Source: Amycolatopsis cihanbeyliensis
GTDB taxonomy: Bacteria > Actinomycetota > Actinomycetes > Mycobacteriales > Pseudonocardiaceae
Direction of reading: 5' to 3'
NCBI RefSeq assembly: GCF_006715045.1
Contig: NZ_VFML01000001.1
Span: 6,110,001 to 6,174,000 of the forward strand
Length of the DNA: 64,000 bases
Part shown: positions 18,420-26,968 of the stretch, one piece after another
Numbering within the stretch: position 1 is the first letter of the stretch
Layout of the letters: each line of letters begins with the position of its first letter
The notes under the pieces: model-generated
What the model was told of the DNA's origin: nothing
Database searches by the model: none
What the model saw: only the letters and a program-made list of their open reading frames with translations
Translations under genes and position numbers: made by a program

Positions 18420-19304
18420 ATGCGGGGTATGGGTTTACGCATCGTGGATCCGGTGCGGACGGGCGAGAGCAGGTTGGCCTGCGGCCGGCTGCTCGGGTGG
18501 GCCGAGTGGGGGCCTCCGGACGGGATCCCGGTCCTCCTGTGTCCCGGCGCGGCGACCAGCCGACGACTCGGTTTCGGCGCGGATGTCGTGGACGCACTGG
18601 GGGTGCGACTGATCTCCGTCGACCGGCCGGGGCTCGGTGCCTCGACACCGGTGCCGGGGCGGTCGTTCGGTGACTTCGCCGCGGACATCAGGGAGTTCAC
18701 CGCGTGCCGGGACATCGGCCGTCCGGCCATGGTCGGCCACTCGCAGGGCGCCCCGTTCGCGCTCGCCTGCGCCGCGGAAGGGGTTGTCGGGGCGCTCGCC
18801 GTGGTCTCCGGCGCGGACGAGGTGGCCGCGCCCGAGTTCGCCGGGCTGCTACCCGCGCAACTGCGTGCCCTGGTGGCCAGGACCGTCGCGGCGCCCGCCG
18901 GCGCCGAGGAGTTCTTCGCGGCCTTCGACCCCGGCGCGATGTGGGAGATGGTGCTGGCCGGCAGTGCCGAGTCCGACCGGCAGGTGTACCGGGAGCCCGG
19001 GTTCGAGCGGGCCTACCGGCGGGCGCTCGACGAGGCCTTCGCGCAGGGGCCCGCCGGCTACGCAAGGGACACCGTGCTGGCGATGGGGCGGTGGACCTTC
19101 GATCCGGCGCGGATCACCGTTCCCGTGGACGTCTGGTATGGCGAGCAGGACGCCAGCCACTCGCCCGACCAGGGTGCTTTCCTGGCCGACCGCGTGCCGG
19201 GAGCGGTCCGGCGGCTCGTCCCCGATGTCGGTGGCGCCGTACTGTGGACACACGCCGAGGAGATTCTTCGTTCCCTGACCGAGAATCTTCTGGCTCGCCG
19301 GTAG
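18420..19304 (+). CDS. Alpha/beta-hydrolase fold protein
   Basis: 294 residues from ATG 18420 (ATG 18429 also possible). The oxyanion region is IPVLLCPGAATSRRLGFG, the nucleophile elbow is GHSQG (AMVGHSQGAPFALACAAEG), and the acid segment is VDVWYGEQDASHS. The usual C-terminal catalytic histidine falls near TVLWTHAEE or in its neighbourhood, so catalysis is likely intact. Resembles small esterase/peroxidase-like hydrolases; substrate unknown. No co-oriented operon partner overlaps it; the aminotransferase start lies about 50 nt downstream. Confidence 0.85.
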   Translation: MRGMGLRIVDPVRTGESRLACGRLLGWAEWGPPDGIPVLLCPGAATSRRLGFGADVVDALGVRLISVDRPGLGASTPVPGRSFGDFAADIREFTACRDIGRPAMVGHSQGAPFALACAAEGVVGALAVVSGADEVAAPEFAGLLPAQLRALVARTVAAPAGAEEFFAAFDPGAMWEMVLAGSAESDRQVYREPGFERAYRRALDEAFAQGPAGYARDTVLAMGRWTFDPARITVPVDVWYGEQDASHSPDQGAFLADRVPGAVRRLVPDVGGAVLWTHAEEILRSLTENLLARR

Positions 19305-19355
19305 CGGACCACCGGTGCGCGGCGCGCAAGGGGTGTGCCGGTAACCTTGGTCACC

Positions 19356-20633
19356 GTGAGCCTGACCGAGTTGTCCCGCGACGAGCTGACCCGCACCCTG
19401 GACGAGCTGCGTGGTGCCTACGACGAGCTGCGCGGGCGCGCGCTCGCCCTGGACCTGACCAGGGGAAAGCCCTCCGCCGAGCAGTTGGACCTCGCCGAGG
19501 AGCTGCTCGGCCTGCCGGGCGCCGGCACGCACACCGCCGCCGATGGCACGGACACCCGTAACTACGGTGGGCTGCGCGGCCTGGCCGAACTGCGGGAGAT
19601 CTTCGGTCCGTTGCTCGACGTGCCGGCGGGACAGCTGGTGGCGTTCGGCAACTCCAGCCTCGAGCTGATGCACGAATGCATGGTGCATGCCGCGCTGTTC
19701 GGGGTGCCCGGTTCGACCCGGCCGTGGGCGCCGGGCTCCGGTGCGGCCGTGCTCTGCCCCGTCCCCGGCTACGACCGGCACTTCGCGCTGTGCGAGAAGC
19801 TGGGCATCGAGATGATTCCGGTGCCGATGAACGGCGAGGGCCCTGACCTGGCCGAGGTCGAGCGTCTTGCCGCCGAGGACGCCCGGGTCAAGGGGATCTG
19901 GTGTGTCCCCAAGTACAGCAATCCGACCGGGACGGTGTACTCCGCCCAGACCGTGCGCGGGCTGGCGGCCATGCGGACCGCCGCCCCGGACTTCCGGATC
20001 TTCTGGGACAACGCCTATGCGGTGCATCACCTGACCGAGACCCGGCACGAGGTGGCGGACGTGCTGGCGGCGGCGGACGAGGCTGGCAACCCCGACCGGC
20101 CGTTCGTCTTCGGCTCCACCTCCAAGATCACTCTGGCCGGTAGCGGGGTGGCGTTCTTCGGCGCTTCGAAGTCCAATGTGGATTGGCTGACCGGTCATCT
20201 CGGGAAGCGCACGATCGGCCCGGACAAGGTCAACCAGCTCCGGCACGCACTGTTCCTGGGCAGCGCGGACGGTGTCCACGCGCATATGGACCGGCACCGC
20301 GCGTTGCTACGCCCGAAGTTCGACCTCGTGCAGCGCAAGCTGGAGGAGGGGCTGTCCGGGACCGGGGCCGCGACCTGGACCGTCCCGGAGGGCGGCTACT
20401 TCGTCAGCCTGGACGTGCTGGACGGGTGCGCCAGCAGGGTGGTCGCCCTGGCCGCGGAGGCCGGGATCGCGCTGACCCCGGCCGGCGCGCCGTTCCCGTA
20501 CGGTAAGGACCCGAACGACCGGGTGATCCGGCTCGCGCCCAGTTACCCGCCGCCTGCGGAGCTTTCCGACGCGGTGGACGGGCTGGTGCTGTGCATCAAG
20601 CTGGCGGGCGTGGAGCACCTGCTACGCGGCTGA
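19356..20633 (+). CDS. Class I/II aminotransferase (actinobacterial aspartate-aminotransferase-like, subgroup Ic type)
   Basis: 425 residues from the GTG at 19356, whose product VSLTELSRDELTRTLDELRG matches the usual family start; an in-frame GTG at 19335 would add seven residues. PLP contacts are visible: ALDLTRGKPSAEQLDL, GIWCVPKYSNPTGTVYS, FRIFWDNAYAVHHL (Asp/Tyr), and the Schiff-base lysine in VFGSTSKITLAGSGVAFFG. The C-terminal RVIRLAPSYPP holds the carboxylate-binding Arg. It transfers amino groups between an amino acid (probably aspartate) and 2-oxoglutarate. Its 3' end overlaps the convergent SRPBCC gene by 38 bp. Confidence 0.9.
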   Translation: MSLTELSRDELTRTLDELRGAYDELRGRALALDLTRGKPSAEQLDLAEELLGLPGAGTHTAADGTDTRNYGGLRGLAELREIFGPLLDVPAGQLVAFGNSSLELMHECMVHAALFGVPGSTRPWAPGSGAAVLCPVPGYDRHFALCEKLGIEMIPVPMNGEGPDLAEVERLAAEDARVKGIWCVPKYSNPTGTVYSAQTVRGLAAMRTAAPDFRIFWDNAYAVHHLTETRHEVADVLAAADEAGNPDRPFVFGSTSKITLAGSGVAFFGASKSNVDWLTGHLGKRTIGPDKVNQLRHALFLGSADGVHAHMDRHRALLRPKFDLVQRKLEEGLSGTGAATWTVPEGGYFVSLDVLDGCASRVVALAAEAGIALTPAGAPFPYGKDPNDRVIRLAPSYPPPAELSDAVDGLVLCIKLAGVEHLLRG

Positions 20634-21024
20634 GTCCGCGCAGCAACCCCGCCCACCCCGCGCCGGTCTCCCCGGTCAGCTCCGCGGGCAGGCCGCTGTG
20701 TCGCAGGGTGAGCACCGTGCCACCGTCCTCGGGGACCAAGGTGACCTCCACAAGGGACGCGCCCGGGTCGATGGCCGGCGCGCCGGGGGTATCCTCCCAG
20801 CCGAAGGTGAACACGATCCGCTCGTACGGCACGAACTCGACGAACTCGCCGCGCATGACCGGGCGCGGGCCGTCCAGCATCGGTACGCGGAGCAGGCCGC
20901 CCGGCCGCGGTTCCACCTCGGCCGGTCCCCACCACTGTGCCAGCAGTTCGGGGTCGGTGAAGAACTCCCACACCGTCTCCGGCCTGGCTTCGATCCGCAC
21001 CGTCTGCTCCACAACGTCGCTCAT
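20596..21024 (-). CDS. SRPBCC/AHSA1-like START-fold protein
   Basis: 142 residues beginning MSDVVEQTVRIEARPETVWE, then FFTDPELLAQWWGPAEVEPR, FVPYERIVFTFGWED and GTVLTLRHSGLP: the standard AHSA1 (CalC/aromatase-like) helix-grip fold. Members bind hydrophobic ligands. The ATG overlaps the ArsR stop (ATGA), the conserved ArsR-AHSA1 gene pair found widely in bacteria, so expression is probably controlled by that repressor. Confidence 0.9.
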   Translation of the reverse strand: MSDVVEQTVRIEARPETVWEFFTDPELLAQWWGPAEVEPRPGGLLRVPMLDGPRPVMRGEFVEFVPYERIVFTFGWEDTPGAPAIDPGASLVEVTLVPEDGGTVLTLRHSGLPAELTGETGAGWAGLLRGLSRVAGAPRPPA

Positions 21025-21353
21025 GCCGGTCCCTCCGTGTCGTTCGTGCGTTGCCGCTCGGCCCGCTCGGCCGCCCGCTTGAGACGCCCGAGCCGGTCCG
21101 TCCACAGGTCGTCGAAGAACCTGCTCGCCTCGGTCAGCCCGGCAGGCCGCAGCCGGTAGAGCCTGCGGTTGCCCTCGCGGCGGACCGCGAGCAGGCCCGC
21201 CGCGGTGAGTACGCGCAGGTGCTGGGACACGGCGGGGCGGCTGATGCCGGGGAAGTGCCCCGCGAGCTCGCCCGCGGACACCTCACGGTCACGCACCAGC
21301 CGCAGGATGCCGCGGCGGGTCGGGTCGGCTACCGCGTGCAGTACCTCGTCCAC
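21021..21353 (-). CDS. ArsR-family transcriptional repressor
   Basis: 110 residues from GTG 21353, chosen because GGAG stands about 6 nt upstream and the product opens VDEVLHAVADPTRRGILRLV, the usual ArsR N-terminus; TTG 21380 is an alternative. The HTH is ISRPAVSQHLRVLTAAGLLA with the wing VRREGNRRLYRLRPAG. No cysteine metal site is visible, as in the ArsR/AHSA1 pairs. A long dyad upstream (21391-21424) should be its operator, covering both divergent genes. Confidence 0.9.
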   Translation of the reverse strand: MDEVLHAVADPTRRGILRLVRDREVSAGELAGHFPGISRPAVSQHLRVLTAAGLLAVRREGNRRLYRLRPAGLTEASRFFDDLWTDRLGRLKRAAERAERQRTNDTEGPA

Positions 21354-21390
21354 CTGCTGCTCCGTCGTGCTCGTTGCCAACCGGGATGGT

Positions 21391-21424
21391 TGTGTGTAAG
21401 TGTGTAAGCACAATCTTACACACA
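21391..21424. promoter_or_regulatory. ArsR operator: 10-bp perfect inverted repeat
   Basis: TGTGTGTAAG (21391-21400) and CTTACACACA (21415-21424) form perfect arms, with a further TGTGTAAG inside (21401-21408). It lies between the arsR start and the divergent gene at 21437, whose ribosome site (GGAGG) begins just after it. Binding would repress both directions. Confidence 0.7.
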
Positions 21425-21436
21425 TCGGAGGCAAAT

Positions 21437-21885
21437 ATGCACACACCTGGCAGCGAGCTCCGGCGGCTCGAGGCGGTCGTCGGCCGGTGGCGCTCGAAGG
21501 GAAGGACGGTGCCGACCGAGACGGAGCCGTCCATCGAGATCAGCGGTACGGACACCTACGAGTGGCTGGACGGTGGATTCTTTCTCGTGCACCACGTGGA
21601 CGTGCGCCTCGGCGGGGAGCGCTACCGGGCGATCGAGCTGATCGGCGGGTAGCGCTCCCCGCCAGTGGGACCTACACCGCCCGGTCCTACGACAGCCACG
21701 GCGAGACCGGCACCATGACCCTGCGGGTCGGCTCCGGCGGCGAGTGGACCTTCGTCGGTGCGGGCAGTGGGGAGCGGGCGGTGCTGACCGTGGGGGAGAG
21801 TTCGATGGCCGCGGCGTGGGAACGCTCGACGGACGGGGTGCGCTGGCGGCCCTGGATGGACATGACCTTCACCAGAGACACTTGA
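21437..21885 (+). pseudogene. Frameshifted conserved actinobacterial protein (DUF1579-like) divergent from arsR
   Basis: From ATG 21437 (GGAGG 5 nt upstream) the frame reads MHTPGSELRRLEAVVGRWRS through RYRAIELIGG and then stops at 21650-21652. The remainder continues in another frame: GTYTARSYDSHGETGTMTLR to WRPWMDMTFTRDT, ending at 21885. Joined, the two parts make one beta-barrel-like protein of about 150 residues. A small indel near 21650 (GGGTAGCGCTCC) broke it, unless it is a sequencing error. The sound ribosome site and operator suggest recent inactivation. Confidence 0.7.
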
Positions 21886-21919
21886 GGTCGAGCAAGGTCG
21901 AGGGTCTAACCTCGATCGC

Positions 21920-22834
21920 ATGGATATCGACGCGGAGATCTCGGCTGTACTGGCCGAGGTGAAGGTACTCGAGCTCAGCACGATCACCAGGGACGGCGGG
22001 CTCAACACCAGGCCGATGTCGAGTGTGTGGTTCCCCGAGACGCGGCAGATCGTGCTGACCACGCCGGTGGCCTACCCGCAGAAGGCGATGAACGTCCGGC
22101 GGGACGGTCGGGTCGCCCTGCTGTACTCCGACTTCGCCGGAAGCGGGCTGGCCGGAGCCCCGGCCGTGCTGGTGCAGGGCACCGCCACCGTGCCGGAAGG
22201 GGTGGCCACCCCGCAGGATCTTCGCGAGTTCTGGCGCGGCGTGATGCGCAAGTCGCCCGCGTTGGCCGAGCAGGCCGCGGATGCGGAGTTCCGGCGTTCG
22301 ATGGACTGGTACTTCTGGCGATTGCCCTTCTACATCACCCCGGAACGGGTGCGGCGGCTCGAGCCCGCCGAGACCGGCGGGTCCCCACCGCCGCCGCCCG
22401 GCGGGGGCGAGCCGATGGCGGCGCAGATCGCCGATGCGCTGGAGCGCTACCCCACGGCGGTGTTCGCGGCCAGGGACGAGCAGGGGTACCCGCAGGCGGC
22501 ACGGGCCGTGGTCACGCGGGCCGGCGCGGACGGCGCGCTGCGCGTGCGCCCGGTACAGCAGTTCGCCGGTGCGCCCGGTGCGGCGAACCTGCTGTGGCAC
22601 CGGCACGACGGCGGCCCGGGTGAGATGTCCACGCTGCTGGTCACCGGTTCGGCCGGTGCGGAAGGCGGGGACTGGACCTTCGTTCCGGAGCGGATCCCCG
22701 GCGCGCTGCCCCTCGGCCAGGACCAGGGCTCCCACCAGGCTTGGATCGCGGATGCCCGGCAGCGGTCGCTGCGTTACCTCGAGCGCAGGGGGATGGAACC
22801 CCCGGAGCTGGACTGGAAGGTGTTCACCGGCTGA
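21920..22834 (+). CDS. Pyridoxamine-5'-phosphate-oxidase-like FMN-binding protein
   Basis: 304 residues. The N-terminal half has the split-barrel flavin fold: VKVLELSTITRDGGLNTRPM, VWFPETRQIVLTTPV and QKAMNVRRDGRVALLYSD. A proline/glycine linker (SPPPPPGGGEP) leads to a second domain with similar logic (RYPTAVFAARDEQGYPQAAR). Such proteins bind FMN, F420 or heme and act in redox or stress chemistry; substrate unknown. The GNAT gene starts 22 nt after the stop, so they may be co-transcribed. Confidence 0.8.
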   Translation: MDIDAEISAVLAEVKVLELSTITRDGGLNTRPMSSVWFPETRQIVLTTPVAYPQKAMNVRRDGRVALLYSDFAGSGLAGAPAVLVQGTATVPEGVATPQDLREFWRGVMRKSPALAEQAADAEFRRSMDWYFWRLPFYITPERVRRLEPAETGGSPPPPPGGGEPMAAQIADALERYPTAVFAARDEQGYPQAARAVVTRAGADGALRVRPVQQFAGAPGAANLLWHRHDGGPGEMSTLLVTGSAGAEGGDWTFVPERIPGALPLGQDQGSHQAWIADARQRSLRYLERRGMEPPELDWKVFTG

Positions 22835-22856
22835 GTGGTTCTCGTACCGTCTGGTT

Positions 22857-23651
22857 ATGGACATCGTCTCACTGGGGTTCCGGACCGATCTGATGCTGCT
22901 GTCCGCGCAGGGCGGCAGCATCGAGCGACGGGACGGGTACCGGGTGGTCCGGACACCGGACAATCCGGGCTATCACTGGGGAAACTTCCTGCTGCTGGAC
23001 GCGCCGGTGGAGCCGGGGACGGCGGCGGAATGGGTGCGGACGTTTCGCGGCACGTTCCCCGCGGCCGACCACCTCGCGCTGGGCGTGGACGGCACTCGGG
23101 GCGGGGCAGGCGACGTGGCGGAGCTCGCGGCCGCCGGTCTCGGCGTCCAGCGCAGCACCGTGCTGACCGCCGACGAGCTGCGGCCGCCGCCCAGGCCCAA
23201 CCGGGAGCTGAGCTTCCGGCCGCTGGAAGGGGAAGCGGACTGGCGGGGCGCCCTGGCGCTGCGGGAGGCGGAAAACGCGGGGTTCGACCCGGTGAGTTAC
23301 CGGGAGTACGCCGAGCGGGACCTCGCGGCGATGCGGCGGTTACAGGAACGCGGGCTCGGCGGGTGGTTCGGTGCCTTCGCGGACGGCCGGATGGTGTCCG
23401 GTCTCGGCGTGTTCGCCGATGGCTCGGGACCCGCGCGGTTCCAGAACATCCTGACCGACCCGGCCTACCGCGGCCGGGGCCTCGCCGGGACGCTGGTGCA
23501 CCTCGCGGGCACGTACGCGCTGGAAGAGTTGGGGGCGCGGCTGCTGGTCATCGTGGCTGACCCGGACTACTCGGCCATCCGCGTGTACCACTCGGTAGGG
23601 TTCGCGGGCACCGAGACCCAGATTCAGCTCGCCGGGAACGGTCCGGGGTAG
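22857..23651 (+). CDS. GNAT-family acetyltransferase
   Basis: 264 residues. The C-terminal half carries the GNAT core: WFGAFADGRMVSGLGVFADG, FQNILTDPAYRGRGLAGTLV (acetyl-CoA pyrophosphate loop, RGRGLAGT) and DPDYSAIRVYHSVGFAGTET. The N-terminal half (DGYRVVRTPDNPGYHWGNFL) is a degenerate GNAT-like domain seen in tandem-GNAT actinomycete proteins. It acetylates an amine on an unidentified substrate. Confidence 0.88.
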   Translation: MDIVSLGFRTDLMLLSAQGGSIERRDGYRVVRTPDNPGYHWGNFLLLDAPVEPGTAAEWVRTFRGTFPAADHLALGVDGTRGGAGDVAELAAAGLGVQRSTVLTADELRPPPRPNRELSFRPLEGEADWRGALALREAENAGFDPVSYREYAERDLAAMRRLQERGLGGWFGAFADGRMVSGLGVFADGSGPARFQNILTDPAYRGRGLAGTLVHLAGTYALEELGARLLVIVADPDYSAIRVYHSVGFAGTETQIQLAGNGPG

Positions 23652-23719
23652 ACGCTCGCGCACCGATCCGAGCGTGTCGATGACGGCGGTACCGTCCACG
23701 CCGGGGTTGACTCACCGCC

Positions 23720-24202
23720 ATGAACGACGGACTGCTGTTCGCGCTGACCCTGACCGGCGCCCTCGGCTGTGGTGTGGTGGGCGGGGCCTTCTTCGCCTTC
23801 TCCGCACTCGTGATGCGGGCCCTGGGCAAGCTGCCACCGGCCCAGGGACTTGCCGCCATGCAGTCGATCAACGTGGTGGCGGTCAACCCGGCCTTCCTCG
23901 GCGCCCTGCTCGGCACCGGAGTGGTGTGCGTCGTGGTGGGGATCACGGCGATCGCGCGGTGGTCCGAACCCGGCGCGGGCCTTCTGCTCGCCGGTGCCCT
24001 GCTCTACGTCATCGGCACCGTGCTGGAGACCATCGTGGTCCACGTGCCGAGGAACAACGCGCTGGCCACCCTCGATCCGGAGGCGGAGGGCAGCGCACAG
24101 CACTGGTCCCGCTACGCCTCGGTGTGGACCGCCTGGAACCACGTCCGCACCCTCGCCGCCTTGGCCGCCTGCGCCCTGTTCATCCTTGCCCTCGCCGCCT
24201 GA
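23720..24202 (+). CDS. DUF1772 membrane protein
   Basis: 160 residues with four membrane helices and the DUF1772 pattern GGAFFAFSALVMRALGKLPP, AMQSINVVAVNPAFLGALLG, and a C-terminal WTAWNHVRTLAALAACALF. In fungi and some bacteria this fold includes anthrone oxygenases; in actinomycetes function is mostly unknown. It ends about 115 bp before the distal end of CRISPR array 1, converging on that array. Confidence 0.85.
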   Translation: MNDGLLFALTLTGALGCGVVGGAFFAFSALVMRALGKLPPAQGLAAMQSINVVAVNPAFLGALLGTGVVCVVVGITAIARWSEPGAGLLLAGALLYVIGTVLETIVVHVPRNNALATLDPEAEGSAQHWSRYASVWTAWNHVRTLAALAACALFILALAA

Positions 24203-24316
24203 TCCGTCCCGAACAGCCAAAGCGCGCACGTGGATGGCCGGCGCGCGGATGCGGGCGGCGACCACACCTCGCCGCCGTGCTTGCCGCTCACGCGCCTGCG
24301 TTGGCCGCCCATGCAC

Positions 24317-24894
24317 ATGACCACCCCACTCGCGCGGGGAAGACGCATACGAGTCCGCCGGGTCGGCGCTGATGGGCGGACCATCCCGCGCTCGCGCGGG
24401 GAAGACTGGTGGGAACAGGCTGAGCGCGGCCGGTGGACCGGACCATCCCCGCTCGCGCGGGGAAGACGAAGGGCAGACCTAGTTCTGTCACGGTGACGTA
24501 GGACCATCCCCGCTCGCGCGGGGAAGACGATGACGGCCCGTCGTGGGGCGAGGCCGTCAAGGGACCATCCCCGCTCGCGCGGGGAAGACTGCACCTGAGC
24601 CTCATCGAATGCATCAGGCTCGGGACCATCCCCGCTCGCGCGGGGAAGACGGCCTCCATGACCACCCACGGGTGGGTGTGGGGGGACCATCCCCGCTCGC
24701 GCGGGGAAGACTCACCGACCGTGCTGCCCGAGATGGACAGGAGCGGACCATCCCCGCTCGCGCGGGGAAGACCACCACACCGCCCCGGCCGCGGTCACGG
24801 ATCCGGGACCATCCCCGCTCGCGCGGGGAAGACCTCGACCGAGCCCGTGAGTTGAACCTCGCCGCGGGACCATCCCCGCTCGCGCGGGGAAGAC
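24317..24894 (-). CRISPR. CRISPR array 1, type I-E, 10 repeats / 9 spacers, transcribed on the minus strand
   Basis: 28-nt repeats occur every 61 bp, with 33-nt spacers. In the sense (minus) direction the repeat starts GTCTTCCCCGCGCGAGC and ends GGGGATGGTCC, with stem CCCCGC-GCGA-GCGGGG. Repeat starts on the plus strand are 24317 (degenerate), 24378 (one-base insertion), 24440, 24501, 24562, 24623, 24684, 24745, 24806 and 24867. Decay at the 24317 end marks the old, leader-distal side. The leader end at 24894 faces cas2. All nine spacers differ. Confidence 0.98.
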
Positions 24895-24987
24895 ACTTGT
24901 TGACCTGCGGCGATACCCGTCGAAACACTGTTTTCGCTTTACTTTTCCGCGTGGCCAGCTCCGCTGTACCGGACCATGTGCGGGGAG
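24895..24987 (-). promoter_or_regulatory. Leader of CRISPR array 1
   Basis: 93 bp between cas2 and the first repeat, visibly richer in A/T. On the minus strand it carries AAAACAGTGTTTC (24934-24922), a 14-nt gap, then CAGGTCAACAAGT (24907-24895) immediately before the repeat. The same two elements with the same gap precede array 2. Confidence 0.85.
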
Positions 24988-25347
24988 TCACCGCTGGCCG
25001 AAACGTCTCCGCTTGCTGGCCCGGCTCCAGCCGACCGATCTGGGCGCGTCGCTCTTCAGCACCGGATCGTCCACCGGCGCGGGGCGCAGCATCAGGTTGA
25101 TGCCCTCGAAGTCGACCGGTTCCCACTCGTGATCGTGCACGGTGAAGGCGAGTCCCTGCTCGTTCGGCGCCGAGTGGACCATGATCGCCCTGCCGGTCTT
25201 GACCATCTCCACCACACGGAGCCACACGAGACTCCGTACCCGGCTGTTGATGGTGCCGACGAACACGCCGGGCGCGATCTCCAGCAGCCACCGGGTGAGA
25301 TGGCCACGCAGTCCCACCGGGCAGGCAGCCACCACGATCACCGTCAC
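24988..25347 (-). CDS. cas2: Cas2 (type I-E)
   Basis: 119 residues. MTVIVVAACPVGLRGHLTRW, then LLEIAPGVFVGTINSRVRSL, matches the type I-E Cas2 (CasB2/ygbF) N-terminus, and GRAIMVHSAPNEQGLAFTVH is the family's third strand. With Cas1 it forms the spacer-integration complex. Its ATG overlaps the cas1 stop (ATGA). The C-terminus beyond residue 90 is an extended basic tail (SVGWSRASKRRRFGQR). The leader of array 1 begins right after its stop. Confidence 0.95.
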   Translation of the reverse strand: MTVIVVAACPVGLRGHLTRWLLEIAPGVFVGTINSRVRSLVWLRVVEMVKTGRAIMVHSAPNEQGLAFTVHDHEWEPVDFEGINLMLRPAPVDDPVLKSDAPRSVGWSRASKRRRFGQR

Positions 25348-26303
25348 AGGTCATCGCTCCCGTAGGACACTCCGCCGGCGACTTCCTTACCGTCGCCGTC
25401 CCACAGCATGACCACATCCGCGTCGTCGAAAGCCTCGGGTCCGTACTCGGTCACCTCGTCGTCCTGGCTGAGCAGGGTTTTGATATCGCGGACACACTGG
25501 TCCAGGAACGCGCCGCCCTTCAGCCTGTCGCGCACCGCTCGGCGTGTCTCCGCCCCGATGTCGGCGACATCGGCGGCCGCGATGTCGAAAGCGATCGGGA
25601 TGCTGATGTCCGCCTTGTAGAGGTCGGCGACGTCGAAAACGAACGAGCGCATGTGTCCGGTATGGACAAAGCCGAGACCCGGTGCGCAGCCCAGGGCCAC
25701 GACGACCGCGTGCACCACGCCGTACAGGCTGGTGTTCGCGGCGGAAAGAGCCTGGTTGACCGGGTTTCCACCGCCGAAGTCCGCCGGATCGTAGTCGCGC
25801 CGCGTCCACGGTACCCCGGTGCGCTCGGCGTGTTCCCGGTACAGCCGCCGGACCCGGGCGCCTTCCCTTCCGCGCAGCTGTTGTATGGTCAGGCCGCTGG
25901 TGTCCTCGGCGGGGAACCGCATGGCGTACATCTCCCGCGCGACCCGCAGCCTCGACGTTCGTTGCGATACCAGGGTAGCCTGCGCCTCGAGCAACCGTGC
26001 GGACCGCGCCAGCGTGCGACCGTGCGCGTAGTACCGGACACCGTGCTCGCCGACCCAGACGGCGGTCGAACCGCTCTCGGCGAGCAGGACCATCGCCTGC
26101 TGGCTCACCGTCGTTCCGGGCCCGAGCAGCAAGGCACCCAGCGACGCCGCCGGGATGTGCACGGTTCCGCGGGTGTCCCGCGCGGTGATCGCGTTGGCGT
26201 CTCGGTGGACGACACAGTGTTCGAGATACAGGAACGTGATCCGGTCCTGAGCACGGGTGAGCTGCGACAGCGGCACCGGCGGCGCGCCGGGGATGTCGGC
26301 CAT
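25344..26303 (-). CDS. cas1: Cas1 (type I-E)
   Basis: 319 residues starting MADIPGAPPVPLSQLTRAQD. The I-E Cas1 landmarks are present: AVWVGEHGVRYYAHGRTL, NPVNQALSAANTSLYGVVHA, and the metal-site segment FVHTGHMRSFVFDVADLYK with the conserved His and Asp. It is the integrase for new spacers. It starts 2 nt after cas6e and overlaps cas2. Confidence 0.97.
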   Translation of the reverse strand: MADIPGAPPVPLSQLTRAQDRITFLYLEHCVVHRDANAITARDTRGTVHIPAASLGALLLGPGTTVSQQAMVLLAESGSTAVWVGEHGVRYYAHGRTLARSARLLEAQATLVSQRTSRLRVAREMYAMRFPAEDTSGLTIQQLRGREGARVRRLYREHAERTGVPWTRRDYDPADFGGGNPVNQALSAANTSLYGVVHAVVVALGCAPGLGFVHTGHMRSFVFDVADLYKADISIPIAFDIAAADVADIGAETRRAVRDRLKGGAFLDQCVRDIKTLLSQDDEVTEYGPEAFDDADVVMLWDGDGKEVAGGVSYGSDDL

Positions 26304-26305
26304 CG

Positions 26306-26968
26306 TCAGCTCGCACGTGCCAGGGTCAGCAACCCGCAGCCGTAGCTCTTCGCCGGTCCGATCCCGTGGGTGAGTGCCTGCCGTAACAAGCTGGGGTCGG
26401 TGACCTCCAGGGTTCCCTCGAACAGCGCGGTAGCCAGGGTGACGGTCCGGCCCCGCCGGTCGAACCGCAGCGTGCGGCGGCCCCGGACCGCGACGTCGGG
26501 TTCCTTGCTCCGGCCCTCCACGACACCGAATCCGTGCTTGCCCGCCCGGCTCAGCAGCCATTCGGTCTGCTGGGCGACGGTCACATGGCCGAACCGTTGC
26601 GAGCGGGTCGCGGTGCCGTCCTTCCGGCGGGTGGTCACCGGGTTGGCGGTGAGCCGGAACGCCCAGTGCTGCCCGGTGGTGAGCCGCTCGAGCATCGGCG
26701 CGTAGTCCCGGGACTCCCAGCTCTGCGTTGCGGGCCTGCCAGCGGCCTCGACCAGGTGCGTCAGGTCCGGGGGATGCGGGCTGACCAGATACAACAAGGT
26801 CTGGTGTGGCTGCTGGTCCAACCGCCACAACACCCGCCCCTGGTCGTTCGCCCGGCTCTGGTCGGCGGGAAACGCCGCGAGCACGGCCGCGTGCAGGCGC
26901 TGCGGCGAGGCCAGCAGCTCGCGGGCGCCCCGGCGGACGGCGTTGAACTCGAAACGACTCAGGAACAT
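26306..26968 (-). CDS. cas6e: Cas6e crRNA-processing endoribonuclease
   Basis: 220 residues. MFLSRFEFNAVRRGARELLA with LHAAVLAAFP (the region of the catalytic His) and the C-terminal glycine-rich loop GIGPAKSYGCGLLTLA identify Cas6e/CasE. It cuts pre-crRNA at the base of the repeat hairpin and stays bound in Cascade. Its ATG overlaps the cas5 stop by one base. Confidence 0.96.
   Translation of the reverse strand: MFLSRFEFNAVRRGARELLASPQRLHAAVLAAFPADQSRANDQGRVLWRLDQQPHQTLLYLVSPHPPDLTHLVEAAGRPATQSWESRDYAPMLERLTTGQHWAFRLTANPVTTRRKDGTATRSQRFGHVTVAQQTEWLLSRAGKHGFGVVEGRSKEPDVAVRGRRTLRFDRRGRTVTLATALFEGTLEVTDPSLLRQALTHGIGPAKSYGCGLLTLARAS

Noticed and set aside
24543..25100. Open frame running through CRISPR array 1
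   Set aside because: Its protein repeats DHPRSRGED-like text that merely translates the repeats.
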